From contig JAUXVE010000165.1 in the NCBI GenBank assembly GCA_030680415.1, forward strand, positions 1 through 39,609: a DNA stretch of 39,609 bases, written 5' to 3'. Made by a program: the position numbers and the translations under genes. This document shows, in pieces, positions 16,597-25,940 of this stretch. The notes below the pieces were generated by a model, which saw only the letters and a list, made by a program, of their open reading frames with translations, did no database searches and was not told the DNA's origin. The DNA is from Rubrivivax sp. (GTDB taxonomy: Bacteria > Pseudomonadota > Gammaproteobacteria > Burkholderiales > Burkholderiaceae_C). How positions within the stretch are numbered: the first letter of the stretch is position 1; the number at the start of each line of letters is the position of its first letter.

Positions 16597-19500
16597 AGCG
16601 CCGCCGGGCAGCGGAACTGCTTGATCTCGCGCAGCTGGAACGGATTGAAGACGCTGGCGGCGATGACCTCGAGGCGCGCTCGCTTGCCGTCCAGGTTCAT
16701 GATCAGGCTGAACTTCTCGGGCACCGACGAGGGCTCGACCTGGAAGCGGTCGAAGATGCGGAACAGCGCCCAGGGGCCTTCGGTGATGACCAGCGGCCCG
16801 GCGTCGCCCAGGCCGGTGCTCAGCCGCAGTACCGAAGCCATGCGTGTGCTCGGCCAGCTCACCGTGATCGACGGCCCGCCGGTCGTGAGCTTCTGCACCT
16901 GGCCGTCGATGTCGAGTTGCAGCTCCTTCAGGGTGGGTTCCAGCTCCGTCAACCGCATCTCGATGCGCATCGCCGGCATCTTGCCGCCGCCGCGGAAGAA
17001 GACCTCGCGGATGCGCTGCGCGCGCTGGAACTCGGCCAGCGATGCCGGCGACACCGGCCGCGTGCCGTCGGTCAGGGGCCGGTAGGTCCAGGCCGGCGTG
17101 CTGGTATCGACGATGGCGGCCAGACGCCGCTGGAAGAAGTCATCGAGCAAGCCTCCGGCGCCGAAGACCTGCCCGAAGTCCTCCGGCAGCACGTCGGCAC
17201 GCGAGCCCGAGGCAAACGGGTAGCGCCCGGTGATGGCGCGGTTGCAGATGTCGGTGATGGGCTTGAGTTCAGCGCTCAGGCCGCCGATCTCGGCACTGCG
17301 GCTCTGCCCGACGGTGGCATCGGCCAGCTGTTCCAGCATCGCGCGCACCGCCGGCGGTTGCTGCGCGGCGGCGATCTTCACTTTCTCGGCGCCGCCGCCC
17401 GGTGGTGGCGGCGTCTTGCTCTTCTTCGCGGCGTCGACGGCGGCGAGCTGGGCGTAGATCTCGCCGAACAGTTTCTGCGTTTCGGCGATCGGCGCCGGCT
17501 CGCCGGCGAAGAGGCGGTGGACGCTGGCGAAATGCTCGTCGACGATGGCCTCCACCGGTCCGCCGGCGGCGGCAGCGGCACCGGCGGGCGGCGGTTTCAC
17601 GCCGGCCATGCGCGCGGCATCGGCCTTGGCCTTCTTGGCCGCCTGGTCGGCGAGTTTGTCGAGCGCGCTCGGCGCGCTGGGCGGCGGCACGAGCCTGGTC
17701 TCGGCCGCGACGCCGCGCATATACCCCGTCAGCGGCGAGTCGACCGCCGAGAGCAGGCGCGACACCGCGAGCGCCCGCTCGGGATCGTTCAACGGCACCA
17801 GGCGCACGTCGGCGAGGTACTTGTCCCAGGCCTCGATGTACTTGGCGAAATACAGCCGCTTGACCTTGTCGTTGAGTGCGCTCGCCTGCGCCGCGTCGCG
17901 CAGTCGCGCCGGGTCGGACTTGAGGCCCAGCACCCAGGATTCCTCGGCGGCGAGGGCCGGCGTCGCGGACTGTATTGCCGGCAGCACCAGGTTGCGGTAG
18001 CCGTCGCGCGTGTAGAGGCCCGAAACGCCGCGCGTCAGCGGCTCGCCGCTGGCGCGCACGAAGACCTGCGCCGCATTCGGACCGGCCGCGCCGGCGACCG
18101 CGAAGTCGGGCACGCTGCCCGGCCTGTACTGGCGCAGGATGCGGCTGAAGACGCGGTATTCCAGCGGGAAGCCGACCAGCATCTCGCGGGTGCCGGCCAC
18201 CAGTGCATCGTCGCGCGGAACGCTGGAGCGTGGCGCACCGAGGGCCAGCATGGCGTCGAGGTGGGCGTCGAGCTGGTTGCGTTGCTCGGGCGCCATGCGG
18301 CCGTAGTTGGCGTCCCAGTCGGCACCGATCCAGGCCTTCAGCGCCGCGGCATCGAAGTGCTCGGGCTGGTGCAGCATGAGATAGGCCTTGAGCGACTCGT
18401 AGGCGTACTCCAGGTTGTCCTTGTTGGCCGCGCGCAGCTGTTCCTCCAGCCGCCGTGCGACGCGCGGCACCAGGGTCTTCTCGAGCAGCCGCTGGTAGGC
18501 GATCTGTGCGGCGGCGTCGAGCTTGTCGCCCTGGTACAGACCGAGCCCGTGCAGCAGCGGCGGGGCGTCGAGCGCAAAGGTGTCGACGCGGGCGGCATCA
18601 CGCAACTGCGCCAGCGGCTGCGGCAGCGCCGAGACGTCGGCAGCGGTCGGTGGCGGCAGGCCGGCGACGGCCTGCTTGAGCGCCGGCAGCCTGGCCGCCA
18701 CCTGCGCCGCGTGGTCGAGGTTGTTGGCGCGGCTGATCGCCCAGCCCACGGCGACGGCGACCGTCAGCACGGCCAGGCCGGCCATGGCGCCGGCGCGCAG
18801 CACGCGGCGGCGCCGTTCGGCCACCGGGTCGAGCGCGCCCAGTCCGCGTTCGGCAAACACCACGTCCTTGAGCAGCCGGTGCAGAAAGAAGCTCTTGCCG
18901 CGGCCCGGCGCGATGGCCGCCGAGCGCGAGTCGATGCCGAATGAACGCCCGATGGTGCCCATCACGCGGTCGATGGGCGAACCCTCCTGGGTGCCGCTGG
19001 TGAAGTAGACACCGCGCACACGCGGCGCCGCCTCGACGGCACCACCGCCGGAGAAGACCAGCCGCAGGAAGTCGGCCAGCACCGGCTGCAGCGCCGCGAA
19101 TTCCTGCGGGAAGCCGAAGATCGCGCTGCGCCGGATGACGTCGCGCTCGGCCTCCAGCCGGTCCACGAGTTGCTCGACCAGGCGCTGCTGCAGCTGCTGC
19201 GTCAGCGCCGCCATGTCGGCCAGCGGATCGGCGCCGGCGGGCACATCGGCCGGGAACGTGAAACCCCAGACCTGATCGCGCTCGTCCTTGTTCAGTGCCT
19301 CGAAGGTCTCGTTGAAACCACCGATGAGGTCGGCCTTGGTCACCAGCACGTACACCGGCGCGCGCACGCCGAGCTTGGACTGCAGTTCGGCCAGCCGCGC
19401 ACGCAGCTTGGCGGCGTGCTCCTGGCGTTCGGTGGCGCCTTGCTGCAGCAGGTCCTGGATGTTGACGGTGAGCAGCACGCCGTTGATCGGCTGCCGCGGC

Positions 19501-20141
19501 CGCGTTCTCTTCAGCAGCGCCAGGAAATTGTCCCAGGCGCTGGCGTCGACGTCCTTGTCCGATTCCTGCGTCGCATAGCGCCCGGCGGTGTCGATGAGCA
19601 CCGCGTCCTGCGTGAACCACCATTCGCAGTTGCGCGTGCCGCCCACGCCCTGCAACGCCGCCTGGCCGCCGGCGCCGTCGGTGAGCAGAAACTGCAGCCC
19701 GGCGTTCTTCAGTGCCGTGGTCTTGCCCGATCCCGGCGCGCCGACGAACACGTACCACGGCAGCTCATAGAGGTACTGCCCGCCGCCGCCCAGGGCGGCC
19801 AGCCCCGAGCGGCCGCCGCTGGCCTTCAGGCGCCGCACGGCTTCGTTGAAGCGCGCCGCGAGGACCTGGGCTTCCTTGTCGCTGGCCGAGGGTCCGGCCG
19901 ACAGGCCCTGCAGCAGCGCGGTGTTGGTGCGGCGGCGCTTCCAGGCGACCCAGGCCAGGCGACCGATCCAGGCACCCCAGAGCACCACCAGCAGCGCCAC
20001 GCGGACCCACCACGGATCCAGCGGCCGCGCCTCGCCGATGGCCAGCAGCGGCCCCACCCACCACACCAGCGCCGACAGGGCGAGCAGGCCCAGCGTTCCG
20101 AGCACCACCGGGCCGAGCAGCCGTTGCAGGAATCGTTTCAT
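16593..20141 (-). CDS. tssM: T6SS membrane complex subunit TssM (IcmF)
   Basis: TssM is the large inner-membrane protein that spans the periplasm in the TssJLM complex. It has 1182 residues, the usual size. Two N-terminal membrane helices (about 11-36 and 44-66) precede a cytosolic NTPase domain with Walker A GAPGSGKTT at 134-142. A third membrane helix (AGLAVLTVAVAVGWAIS) leads to a long periplasmic domain with the TssM C-terminal fold. The ATG at 20141 was chosen because it lies 4 bp after tssL and gives the normal MKRFLQ start; an upstream ATG at 20183 would overlap tssL. No tssJ is next to it. Confidence 0.95.
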   Translation of the reverse strand: MKRFLQRLLGPVVLGTLGLLALSALVWWVGPLLAIGEARPLDPWWVRVALLVVLWGAWIGRLAWVAWKRRRTNTALLQGLSAGPSASDKEAQVLAARFNEAVRRLKASGGRSGLAALGGGGQYLYELPWYVFVGAPGSGKTTALKNAGLQFLLTDGAGGQAALQGVGGTRNCEWWFTQDAVLIDTAGRYATQESDKDVDASAWDNFLALLKRTRPRQPINGVLLTVNIQDLLQQGATERQEHAAKLRARLAELQSKLGVRAPVYVLVTKADLIGGFNETFEALNKDERDQVWGFTFPADVPAGADPLADMAALTQQLQQRLVEQLVDRLEAERDVIRRSAIFGFPQEFAALQPVLADFLRLVFSGGGAVEAAPRVRGVYFTSGTQEGSPIDRVMGTIGRSFGIDSRSAAIAPGRGKSFFLHRLLKDVVFAERGLGALDPVAERRRRVLRAGAMAGLAVLTVAVAVGWAISRANNLDHAAQVAARLPALKQAVAGLPPPTAADVSALPQPLAQLRDAARVDTFALDAPPLLHGLGLYQGDKLDAAAQIAYQRLLEKTLVPRVARRLEEQLRAANKDNLEYAYESLKAYLMLHQPEHFDAAALKAWIGADWDANYGRMAPEQRNQLDAHLDAMLALGAPRSSVPRDDALVAGTREMLVGFPLEYRVFSRILRQYRPGSVPDFAVAGAAGPNAAQVFVRASGEPLTRGVSGLYTRDGYRNLVLPAIQSATPALAAEESWVLGLKSDPARLRDAAQASALNDKVKRLYFAKYIEAWDKYLADVRLVPLNDPERALAVSRLLSAVDSPLTGYMRGVAAETRLVPPPSAPSALDKLADQAAKKAKADAARMAGVKPPPAGAAAAAGGPVEAIVDEHFASVHRLFAGEPAPIAETQKLFGEIYAQLAAVDAAKKSKTPPPPGGGAEKVKIAAAQQPPAVRAMLEQLADATVGQSRSAEIGGLSAELKPITDICNRAITGRYPFASGSRADVLPEDFGQVFGAGGLLDDFFQRRLAAIVDTSTPAWTYRPLTDGTRPVSPASLAEFQRAQRIREVFFRGGGKMPAMRIEMRLTELEPTLKELQLDIDGQVQKLTTGGPSITVSWPSTRMASVLRLSTGLGDAGPLVITEGPWALFRIFDRFQVEPSSVPEKFSLIMNLDGKRARLEVIAASVFNPFQLREIKQFRCPAAL

Positions 20142-20145
20142 GGTC

Positions 20146-21492
20146 TCAGGCCGGGGCGGCGGCGAGCAGGGTGATCTCGACACGGCGGTTGCGGGCCCGA
20201 CCTTCCGCCGAGGCGTTGTCGGCCACCGGTTCGGTGTCGGCGCGGCCCTCGGCGGTCATGCGCTCGGGCTTCACCTGCGCGGCCAGCAGCGCCTTCACGC
20301 TGGCCGCGCGGTCCTTCGACAGGTGCCAGTTGGATGGAAAGCGCAGCGAACGGATCGGCACGCTGTCGGTGTGCCCGGCAACGACCACCGTCCCCGGCAC
20401 CTGGCTGAGTGCGGCACCGATGCGTTCGAAGGTGGCCCGCATGCCGGACGAGACATCGGCGCTGCCGGGGCCGAAGACGCCGTCGCCACGCAGCGTCACG
20501 ATCGAGCGGTCGGCCAGGTCGCGCACCTGCACGGCGCCGGCGTCGATGTCGGTCTTCAACAGCCCCGCCAGCCGCGGCGGCGGCGGCACGGCGGGTGGTG
20601 GTACCGGCGGCGGCGCGGCGGTGGCCGGCACGTCGATGGCCTGCAGCGCCGAGAAGGTGGCGTCGGTCTGGGCATTCAGCGTCAGCCGCAGCACCAGGAA
20701 CAGCGCCAGCAGCAGCAAGGCCAGCCCGGCGGCCATGACCCACAGCGGGATGCCGTCACGCAGCCGCACCGGTGCCGCGGCCACGCCCTGCCACTGCAGC
20801 GACAAGGCGCGGTCGGCCGGGCCGGACAGTTCGCGCAGCTTCAGCGCCAGCCGCTCGCGGATGCTGTCGAGCTGCGCGCGGCCGTTGTCGAGCACGCGGT
20901 AGCGGCCTTCGAAGCCGAGCGACAGCGCGGTGTACACCAGCTCCAGCAGGTTGCGGTGCTGCGCCGGGTTCTCGGCCAGCCGCTGCAGCAGCTGGAATAC
21001 CTTCTCACCGCCCCAGGCCTCGTTGTGGAATTGCACCAGCAGGCTCTGCGACGACCATGCGCCCGAGCCGCCCCAGGGCGTGCTCGAGGCCGCTTCGTCG
21101 AGCAGCGTGCACAGCACGTAACGCGCCGCCACCACCTGCTCGTTGGGCAAGCCCTGGGTGCGCGCCGCGGTCTCGAAGCGCTGCATCGAATCCACCAGCG
21201 ACGCGCGCAGCGCCGCCGGGTTCGGGTGACGCACCATCGCGCGCAGCCGCGGTGCCGCGCTCAGCAGCGGCGCCGCCGCCTGCACCAGCGGGTTGAGGCT
21301 GGCGTACGGCGGCAGCTCGGGCGCGGCGGCGGTGCTGCCGGCCTGCGCCCATGAGGTGGCGGCAACGGCGGTGGGCGTCGGCGCCAGCGGTGCGGCCGGG
21401 GCCCGCGCGCCGCGACCGGCGCTGGGCTTGATCACCGTGCGGTCGGCCTCGAAGGCGGCGAACGGGTCCGGCGGTGGGTCCTTGTCGCTCAT
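20146..21492 (-). CDS. tssL: T6SS TssL with C-terminal OmpA domain
   Basis: TssL is an inner-membrane partner of TssM and TssK. The product has 448 residues. Residues 11-24 hold the motif FEADRTVIKPSAG with Thr19. The cytosolic DotU-like domain (about 62-235) includes RYVLCTLLDEAASSTPWG and SLLVQFHNEAWGGEKVF. One membrane helix (about 248-270) is followed by a Pro-rich linker and a periplasmic OmpA-type peptidoglycan-binding domain (about 315-445, VVAGHTDSVPIRS and RNRRVEITL). This makes it the extended form of TssL, which can anchor the complex to the cell wall without a separate TagL. It lies 18 bp after tssK. Confidence 0.95.
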   Translation of the reverse strand: MSDKDPPPDPFAAFEADRTVIKPSAGRGARAPAAPLAPTPTAVAATSWAQAGSTAAAPELPPYASLNPLVQAAAPLLSAAPRLRAMVRHPNPAALRASLVDSMQRFETAARTQGLPNEQVVAARYVLCTLLDEAASSTPWGGSGAWSSQSLLVQFHNEAWGGEKVFQLLQRLAENPAQHRNLLELVYTALSLGFEGRYRVLDNGRAQLDSIRERLALKLRELSGPADRALSLQWQGVAAAPVRLRDGIPLWVMAAGLALLLLALFLVLRLTLNAQTDATFSALQAIDVPATAAPPPVPPPAVPPPPRLAGLLKTDIDAGAVQVRDLADRSIVTLRGDGVFGPGSADVSSGMRATFERIGAALSQVPGTVVVAGHTDSVPIRSLRFPSNWHLSKDRAASVKALLAAQVKPERMTAEGRADTEPVADNASAEGRARNRRVEITLLAAAPA

Positions 21493-21510
21493 GGGCGCGG
21501 GCTCCTGTGC

Positions 21511-22848
21511 TCAGCCACGGATGGCCCAGAACTCGAGCGCCAGCCCCGGGAATTCGCCGGCGATGTGCATCGCCAGGCCGCCCGAGTTCTCGAGCTGCTT
21601 CCACAACTCGTTGCCGCGGGTCTCGAGCTCGAAATAGGTGTAGCCGGCGTGGTAGGGAATCTGCCGCGGCGCCACCGGCAAGGCGCGCAGCGTGACACCG
21701 GGCAATTGCAGGTTGACGAGATCGCGGATGCGCTCGGCCGGGCCGATCTTGACCTGCGTCGGGAAGCGCTGGCGCAAGGCCTCGCCGGGCATCTGCGCGT
21801 TGACGGCGAGCACGAACACCGCCGCGCGCAGCAGTTCGACGTCGGGAATGATCGCCACCCGCATGCCGAACTTGCGCTCCTGCAGGTCGATCGGGATCGC
21901 GGTCTGCTCCATCACCATCGACAGCGACTGGCGCAGGTCGGCCATGACGACGCGGAAGCACCCGGCCAGGTCGTCGTGCCGGTATTCGGGGTAGGCCGGC
22001 GGCCGCTTCTGCTCGCGGAAGGTCGCCAGTTCGCCGGCCAGGCCCAGGCAGAGGTCGTACAGACGCTCCGGGTGCAGCACCGGCAGACGCTGCAGGTGGG
22101 CGAAGAGCCCCTGGTGCCGGTTCACCGTCTGCAGCAGCAGGAAGTCGACGATCTCGCCGGTGCCGGCGCGGCCGGGCTGCGCCAGCCGAGCGCCGATCGC
22201 CTCGCCACGCTGCTGCAGCATGCCGTGCACTTCGCGCACATAGCCGTCCAGCACCGTGTGCGCAGGGGCGTGCAGCAGCGGCGGCACGTACTGACTGTCG
22301 AGCACGACGCGGCCGTCGGCACGCCGCTCGACGATGCGCGCCGTGCCGAGCGTGATGTAGCCCTCGTTGGCGTCGCGCGCCAGCAGCAGGCGCAGGTTCA
22401 GGCGGCCGATCTGCAGCGGCGCCTCGCGCAGGCTGGCGGCGTGGATGTCGGCGGCGTCGATGTCGGTGACGCGCCAGCGTGGTGGCATCGAGCCCTCGCT
22501 GGCTTCGACGTCGCTTTCGGGAACGCCGGGGCGCGACTGCGGCACCGCCAGCACCACGAGTTCGTCGCGCACGTCGGCGGGCACCTCCAGGGCCGGCGGC
22601 GCGGCGTCGTCGCCGGGGATGGCGAACCCCAGACCGTCCGGCAGGACGCCGCGCGCAGAGGTCAGCATGACACGGCCCTGAAGCAGCGCGGCGTCGTCGA
22701 GCTGCAATGCGACGTAGCCCCATGGCCAGGGCACGGCAGACGCGATGCGGGCATCGAGTTGACGGCCGAGGAAACGGTCCTGCTGCTGGAAGTGCTGTGG
22801 CTGGAGGAACATGCCCTCGGTCCACATCACCTTGTTGTGCCAAGTCAT
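21511..22848 (-). CDS. tssK: T6SS baseplate subunit TssK
   Basis: TssK links the baseplate to TssL and TssM. The product has 445 residues. The hallmark N-terminus WTEGMFLQPQHFQQQDRF is clear, and the C-terminus has the conserved YTYFELETRGNELWKQL and MHIAGEFPGLALEFWAIRG. The ATG at 22848 is preferred because it gives the family start MTWHNKVMW; a longer frame to 22938 adds unrelated sequence. A 160-bp gap separates it from the DUF4280 gene upstream, so tssK-tssL-tssM-tagF-ppkA may have its own promoter. Confidence 0.95.
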   Translation of the reverse strand: MTWHNKVMWTEGMFLQPQHFQQQDRFLGRQLDARIASAVPWPWGYVALQLDDAALLQGRVMLTSARGVLPDGLGFAIPGDDAAPPALEVPADVRDELVVLAVPQSRPGVPESDVEASEGSMPPRWRVTDIDAADIHAASLREAPLQIGRLNLRLLLARDANEGYITLGTARIVERRADGRVVLDSQYVPPLLHAPAHTVLDGYVREVHGMLQQRGEAIGARLAQPGRAGTGEIVDFLLLQTVNRHQGLFAHLQRLPVLHPERLYDLCLGLAGELATFREQKRPPAYPEYRHDDLAGCFRVVMADLRQSLSMVMEQTAIPIDLQERKFGMRVAIIPDVELLRAAVFVLAVNAQMPGEALRQRFPTQVKIGPAERIRDLVNLQLPGVTLRALPVAPRQIPYHAGYTYFELETRGNELWKQLENSGGLAMHIAGEFPGLALEFWAIRG

Positions 22849-23008
22849 CTGCGCAAACGAGTCCCGGGAATGGTTCGGCCGCCACGAGCGCGCCTGGGTC
22901 GGTCGCTGCCCGACGCCAAGCGAAGCGCGACGATACACGGCCCGGCGCAGACCGTCACCCGGGCCACACCTGAGCAGGGACGCGGCGGCAATACCCGTCC
23001 CGGCCCGG
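22849..23008 (-). promoter_or_regulatory. Gap before tssK, possible promoter region
   Basis: This 160-bp stretch is one of the few gaps over 100 bp in the minus-strand T6SS block. I find no convincing -10/-35 pair, sigma-54 site or terminator by eye. A promoter here is inferred only from spacing. Confidence 0.25.
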
Positions 23009-23395
23009 TCACGGGATCATGTGGGTCATCTGCCCGGGCATGTTGATGCTGATGACGCCGGCCCAAATGCACATCAGCTTGGAGCTGTCGTTGAGTGCCG
23101 GCGCGCCCGTCACCAGCACCGTGGGCGAGCCCGGCACCCACGGTGCGGGCGTGTTCGGTATGCACGGCATCGGTGTCAGCACACCGAGCGCGGCCGCCGT
23201 GGCGGCCGCCACCATGGGGTTGGCCGGGCTCATGCACATGCCGAAGGGCGGGATGTTCATGATCGGCACGTGATCCAGGATGTTGGCCGCGATCATGTTG
23301 CTCGTCATCACCGTCTTCGGCGTCGGCACCAGGGAGCTCGGCGCCATTCCCTGCGTGCATTGCATCATGGCGCCCATGCAGACCTGCATTCCCAT
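23009..23395 (-). CDS. PAAR-like DUF4280 protein
   Basis: DUF4280 proteins are PAAR-like and are thought to sharpen the tip of VgrG-type spikes. The product has 128 residues, rich in Met, Pro and Cys, with the expected signatures: VCMGAMMQC near the start, ILDHVPIMNIPPFGMCMSPANP in the middle, the VAAATAAALGVLTPMPCIP stretch and LMCIWAGVISI near the end. It has no toxin extension, so it may serve as a simple tip or as a docking part for separate effectors. It lies 22 bp after the phosphatase gene, inside the regulatory part of the cluster. Confidence 0.88.
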   Translation of the reverse strand: MGMQVCMGAMMQCTQGMAPSSLVPTPKTVMTSNMIAANILDHVPIMNIPPFGMCMSPANPMVAAATAAALGVLTPMPCIPNTPAPWVPGSPTVLVTGAPALNDSSKLMCIWAGVISINMPGQMTHMIP

Positions 23396-23417
23396 CGTCG
23401 TGCTCCTTGGTCGACCG

Positions 23418-24179
23418 TCAGGCTTCGGGCACCGGCCGTGTCCACACCGTCAGCGCGCTGAAGTTGTCGTGGCTGGTCTTCGCGCTCGCGGCGCGCCGGA
23501 CTTCGGCGCCGAGTTCGCCGATCCAGGCACCGGGGTTGGGTGCGGCGGCCAGGGTCCGTTCGAGCACCTCGTCCTCCAGGTACTCCCACAGGCCGTCGGT
23601 GCACAGCAGGAAGACGTCACCGGGCAGGACCTCGTCACCGCCGTCGGCCGCACTCACTTCGAGCAGGTCCGCGGCGATGCCCAGCGCCGAGCGCAACTCG
23701 CTGCGCTTGGGATGGTCGCGCATCTCCTGCGGCGTCAGCATGCCTGAGTCGACGAGTGACTGCACCAGGCTGTGGTCGCGTGTGCGGGCCAGCACACGAC
23801 CGTTGCGGAACCAGTACATGCGTGAATCGCCGGCGTGGGCCCAATGCGCGCGGTGGCCGACGAAGTCGATCACCAGGCACACCGCGGTGCTGTGCATGTC
23901 CTGGCGCGCGGTGCCGGGGACGCGCTGGCTGATGAGCACGTCGTTGGTGACGCGCATCATGCGGCCGAGCTCGTCACCCCCTTCGGAGGGTTGCTGCGAG
24001 AAACGGCCGATCAGTTCCTGCACCGCCAGCCGCGAGGCGATGTCGCCACCGCCATGGCCGCCAGCGCCGTCGGCCAGCACACAGCAGAGATGGCGAGCGG
24101 AATGCCAATGGCCGCAGGCGTCTTCGTTGTACTTGCGTCCACCGCGGTCGGACAGCAGGGCGACTTCGAGGGCCAGCAT
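23418..24179 (-). CDS. pppA: PP2C-type Ser/Thr phosphatase of T6SS (PppA)
   Basis: PppA is the cytosolic phosphatase that opposes PpkA and switches T6SS off. It has 253 residues, a full PP2C domain. The metal-binding motifs are visible: DRGGRKYNED near residues 11-20, LADGAGGHGGG, AHAGDSRMYW, CTDGLWE and SHDNFSAL near the end. The start is the ATG at 24179, 12 bp after tagH. Position and motifs give good confidence. It may dephosphorylate the Thr sites in TssL and PpkA noted elsewhere. Confidence 0.94.
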   Translation of the reverse strand: MLALEVALLSDRGGRKYNEDACGHWHSARHLCCVLADGAGGHGGGDIASRLAVQELIGRFSQQPSEGGDELGRMMRVTNDVLISQRVPGTARQDMHSTAVCLVIDFVGHRAHWAHAGDSRMYWFRNGRVLARTRDHSLVQSLVDSGMLTPQEMRDHPKRSELRSALGIAADLLEVSAADGGDEVLPGDVFLLCTDGLWEYLEDEVLERTLAAAPNPGAWIGELGAEVRRAASAKTSHDNFSALTVWTRPVPEA

Positions 24180-24191
24180 GGTGCGGCGGAC

Positions 24192-25847
24192 TCAGTGCGG
24201 ACCGGGCTCGCCGCGCATGCGGTCGAGCTGGTCCTCGTAGGCGCGCAGGAAGGCGCGGCCGAAGAGTTCGTCGAAATCGTCCTGCGCCTCGGCCTGCAGT
24301 TGCGCGAACAGCTCCTGGAAGCTCTCCCACAGCTTGGCCTTGCGGGTGGCCGGGATCAGCGTGGAAATGGCCGACCGGTGCGTGAGCTTGCCCTCGAGCT
24401 GCTGCGGGTCGAAGCGCCGCAGCACGCCTTCGAGCGCCGCGCGCATGCCGGCCATGACCCCCAACTGATGGGCGCGCAGGTCGTCGAAGGCGTCGCGCAC
24501 CGCCGGCGCCGGCGCCATGAAGCCCGCCGTCTGCGGCCCCAGCAGGTGCTGCAGCGCGACTTCGACCGAGGGCGAAAACTTGAGCGGGTTGTTCTCGCGG
24601 GCGACGATCATCGTCATCTCGGCGCGCATCTCGCGCTTGAGTGCCGCGCGGGCGACGAGCAACTCCACGGTGCCGCGCATCGACTCACGCAACAATTGGC
24701 CGACCAGGTGCATGGTCTCGGGCGTCAGCGCGTCCAGCCGCAGGCCAGGGCTGCCCAACCCGGACAGCAAGGCTTCGAGCAATTCGCCGTGCCGGCCAGA
24801 GCCTGGCGTCAGCGGCACCGGGCCTGGCTGCGGCGAACTCCGCGCAGGTGCAGGCGCAGGCACAGGCAGGGGTGCTGCTGCGGGCGCAGGCGGCGGCACC
24901 TCGGTCGAGCGGCGAACGCCGGGCAGCGTGACGATGCGACCGTCACTGGGTGGGTCGTCCCAGGAGAACACCGCACCCGTCGGCAAGGGCGCCACGGCCG
25001 GAGCCGGCGCCGCGGGGTGCGGCACCATCGGCATCGGCGTGTTGAGCTCGGAGAAGTGGTCCGGCAGGCTGGACAAGCCCTGCGGGGCGCTTGCCGACAG
25101 GGATTGCAGCGGATCGTCGTGCGCCGACGTGTTGGGCTGCAGCAGCGCCGCCTGCGCCGGCGTGGCGCCCAGCGGGTCGGCACCGGCCGGTGCGACGGAC
25201 AGGCCGAACAGATCGTCGAGCGTATCGGCGCGTGCCAGTGGCACGCCCAGCAGCGACTGGCCTGCCGTCTGCGATGGCACCGCTGGCTGCGATGTCACGG
25301 GGTCGGGCGCAAAGGGGTCCCAGTCGTCGGGAATGACGCCGGGTTTCAACGCCGCCGCCGGCGCCGCTACGGGTGCAGGCGGAGCCGACGGCCAGGCTGC
25401 GGCCGGTGCCGGTGCCGGCGGCGGCCATGACGGCGCTGCCACCGGGGCCGGCCGTGCCGGCGCCGCAGGCGTCGTGGCCAGACCCAGCGGTGCATCACCG
25501 AAGAGGTCGGCAAACGGGTCGGCAGCGGCAGCCCCGGTGGCGGCCTGGCTCGCCTTCAGGACATAACCACCGATCTGCAACTGGTCACCCGGCTGCAGCG
25601 GCTGCTCGCGACCCGCACCCACCGGCGTGCCGTTGACGCTGATCGGGTTGCTGCCGTTGTCGACGATGGCGTACCTGCCGGCACGGAACACGACACGGGC
25701 ATGCACGCGCGAGATCGTGCGGTCGGGGTCCGGCAGCACGAGCTGGTTGTTGTCGGCGCGGCCGATCGTGCCGCCGAGTTCATCGAACTGGGCGGCGGGC
25801 CCGTCGGCGGGGGCACCGTTGTAGCTGAGCACTGTCAGCACGATCAT
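24192..25847 (-). CDS. tagH: T6SS FHA-domain protein TagH
   Basis: TagH (Fha) reads phospho-threonine marks and activates T6SS assembly. The product has 551 residues. The FHA domain covers about residues 20-100 with the key elements TIGRADNNQLVLPD, ISRVHAR (Arg47, His49) and NGSNPISVNGTPV. A long Ala/Pro-rich linker follows (about 105-350). The C-terminal domain (about 355-551) is the one typical of VI_FHA proteins, including LDALTPETMHLVGQLLRESM and FQELFAQLQAEAQDDFDELFGRAFLRAYEDQL. It lies 93 bp after the 264-aa gene. Partners are expected to be phosphorylated TssL and/or PpkA. Confidence 0.93.
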   Translation of the reverse strand: MIVLTVLSYNGAPADGPAAQFDELGGTIGRADNNQLVLPDPDRTISRVHARVVFRAGRYAIVDNGSNPISVNGTPVGAGREQPLQPGDQLQIGGYVLKASQAATGAAAADPFADLFGDAPLGLATTPAAPARPAPVAAPSWPPPAPAPAAAWPSAPPAPVAAPAAALKPGVIPDDWDPFAPDPVTSQPAVPSQTAGQSLLGVPLARADTLDDLFGLSVAPAGADPLGATPAQAALLQPNTSAHDDPLQSLSASAPQGLSSLPDHFSELNTPMPMVPHPAAPAPAVAPLPTGAVFSWDDPPSDGRIVTLPGVRRSTEVPPPAPAAAPLPVPAPAPARSSPQPGPVPLTPGSGRHGELLEALLSGLGSPGLRLDALTPETMHLVGQLLRESMRGTVELLVARAALKREMRAEMTMIVARENNPLKFSPSVEVALQHLLGPQTAGFMAPAPAVRDAFDDLRAHQLGVMAGMRAALEGVLRRFDPQQLEGKLTHRSAISTLIPATRKAKLWESFQELFAQLQAEAQDDFDELFGRAFLRAYEDQLDRMRGEPGPH

Positions 25848-25940
25848 CCAGCAACTCCATCCAGGACACGAGTGCGCAGCATAGCGGCCGCGCAGCCGCC
25901 CGGCGATCCTGGAGATTGCGGTGCGCGCGGCAAGCGCCGC

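Noticed and set aside
16524..18944. An 806-codon plus-strand frame opposite tssM
   Set aside because: It is Arg/Gly/His/Ala-rich with no domain; tssM on the other strand explains the coding signal.
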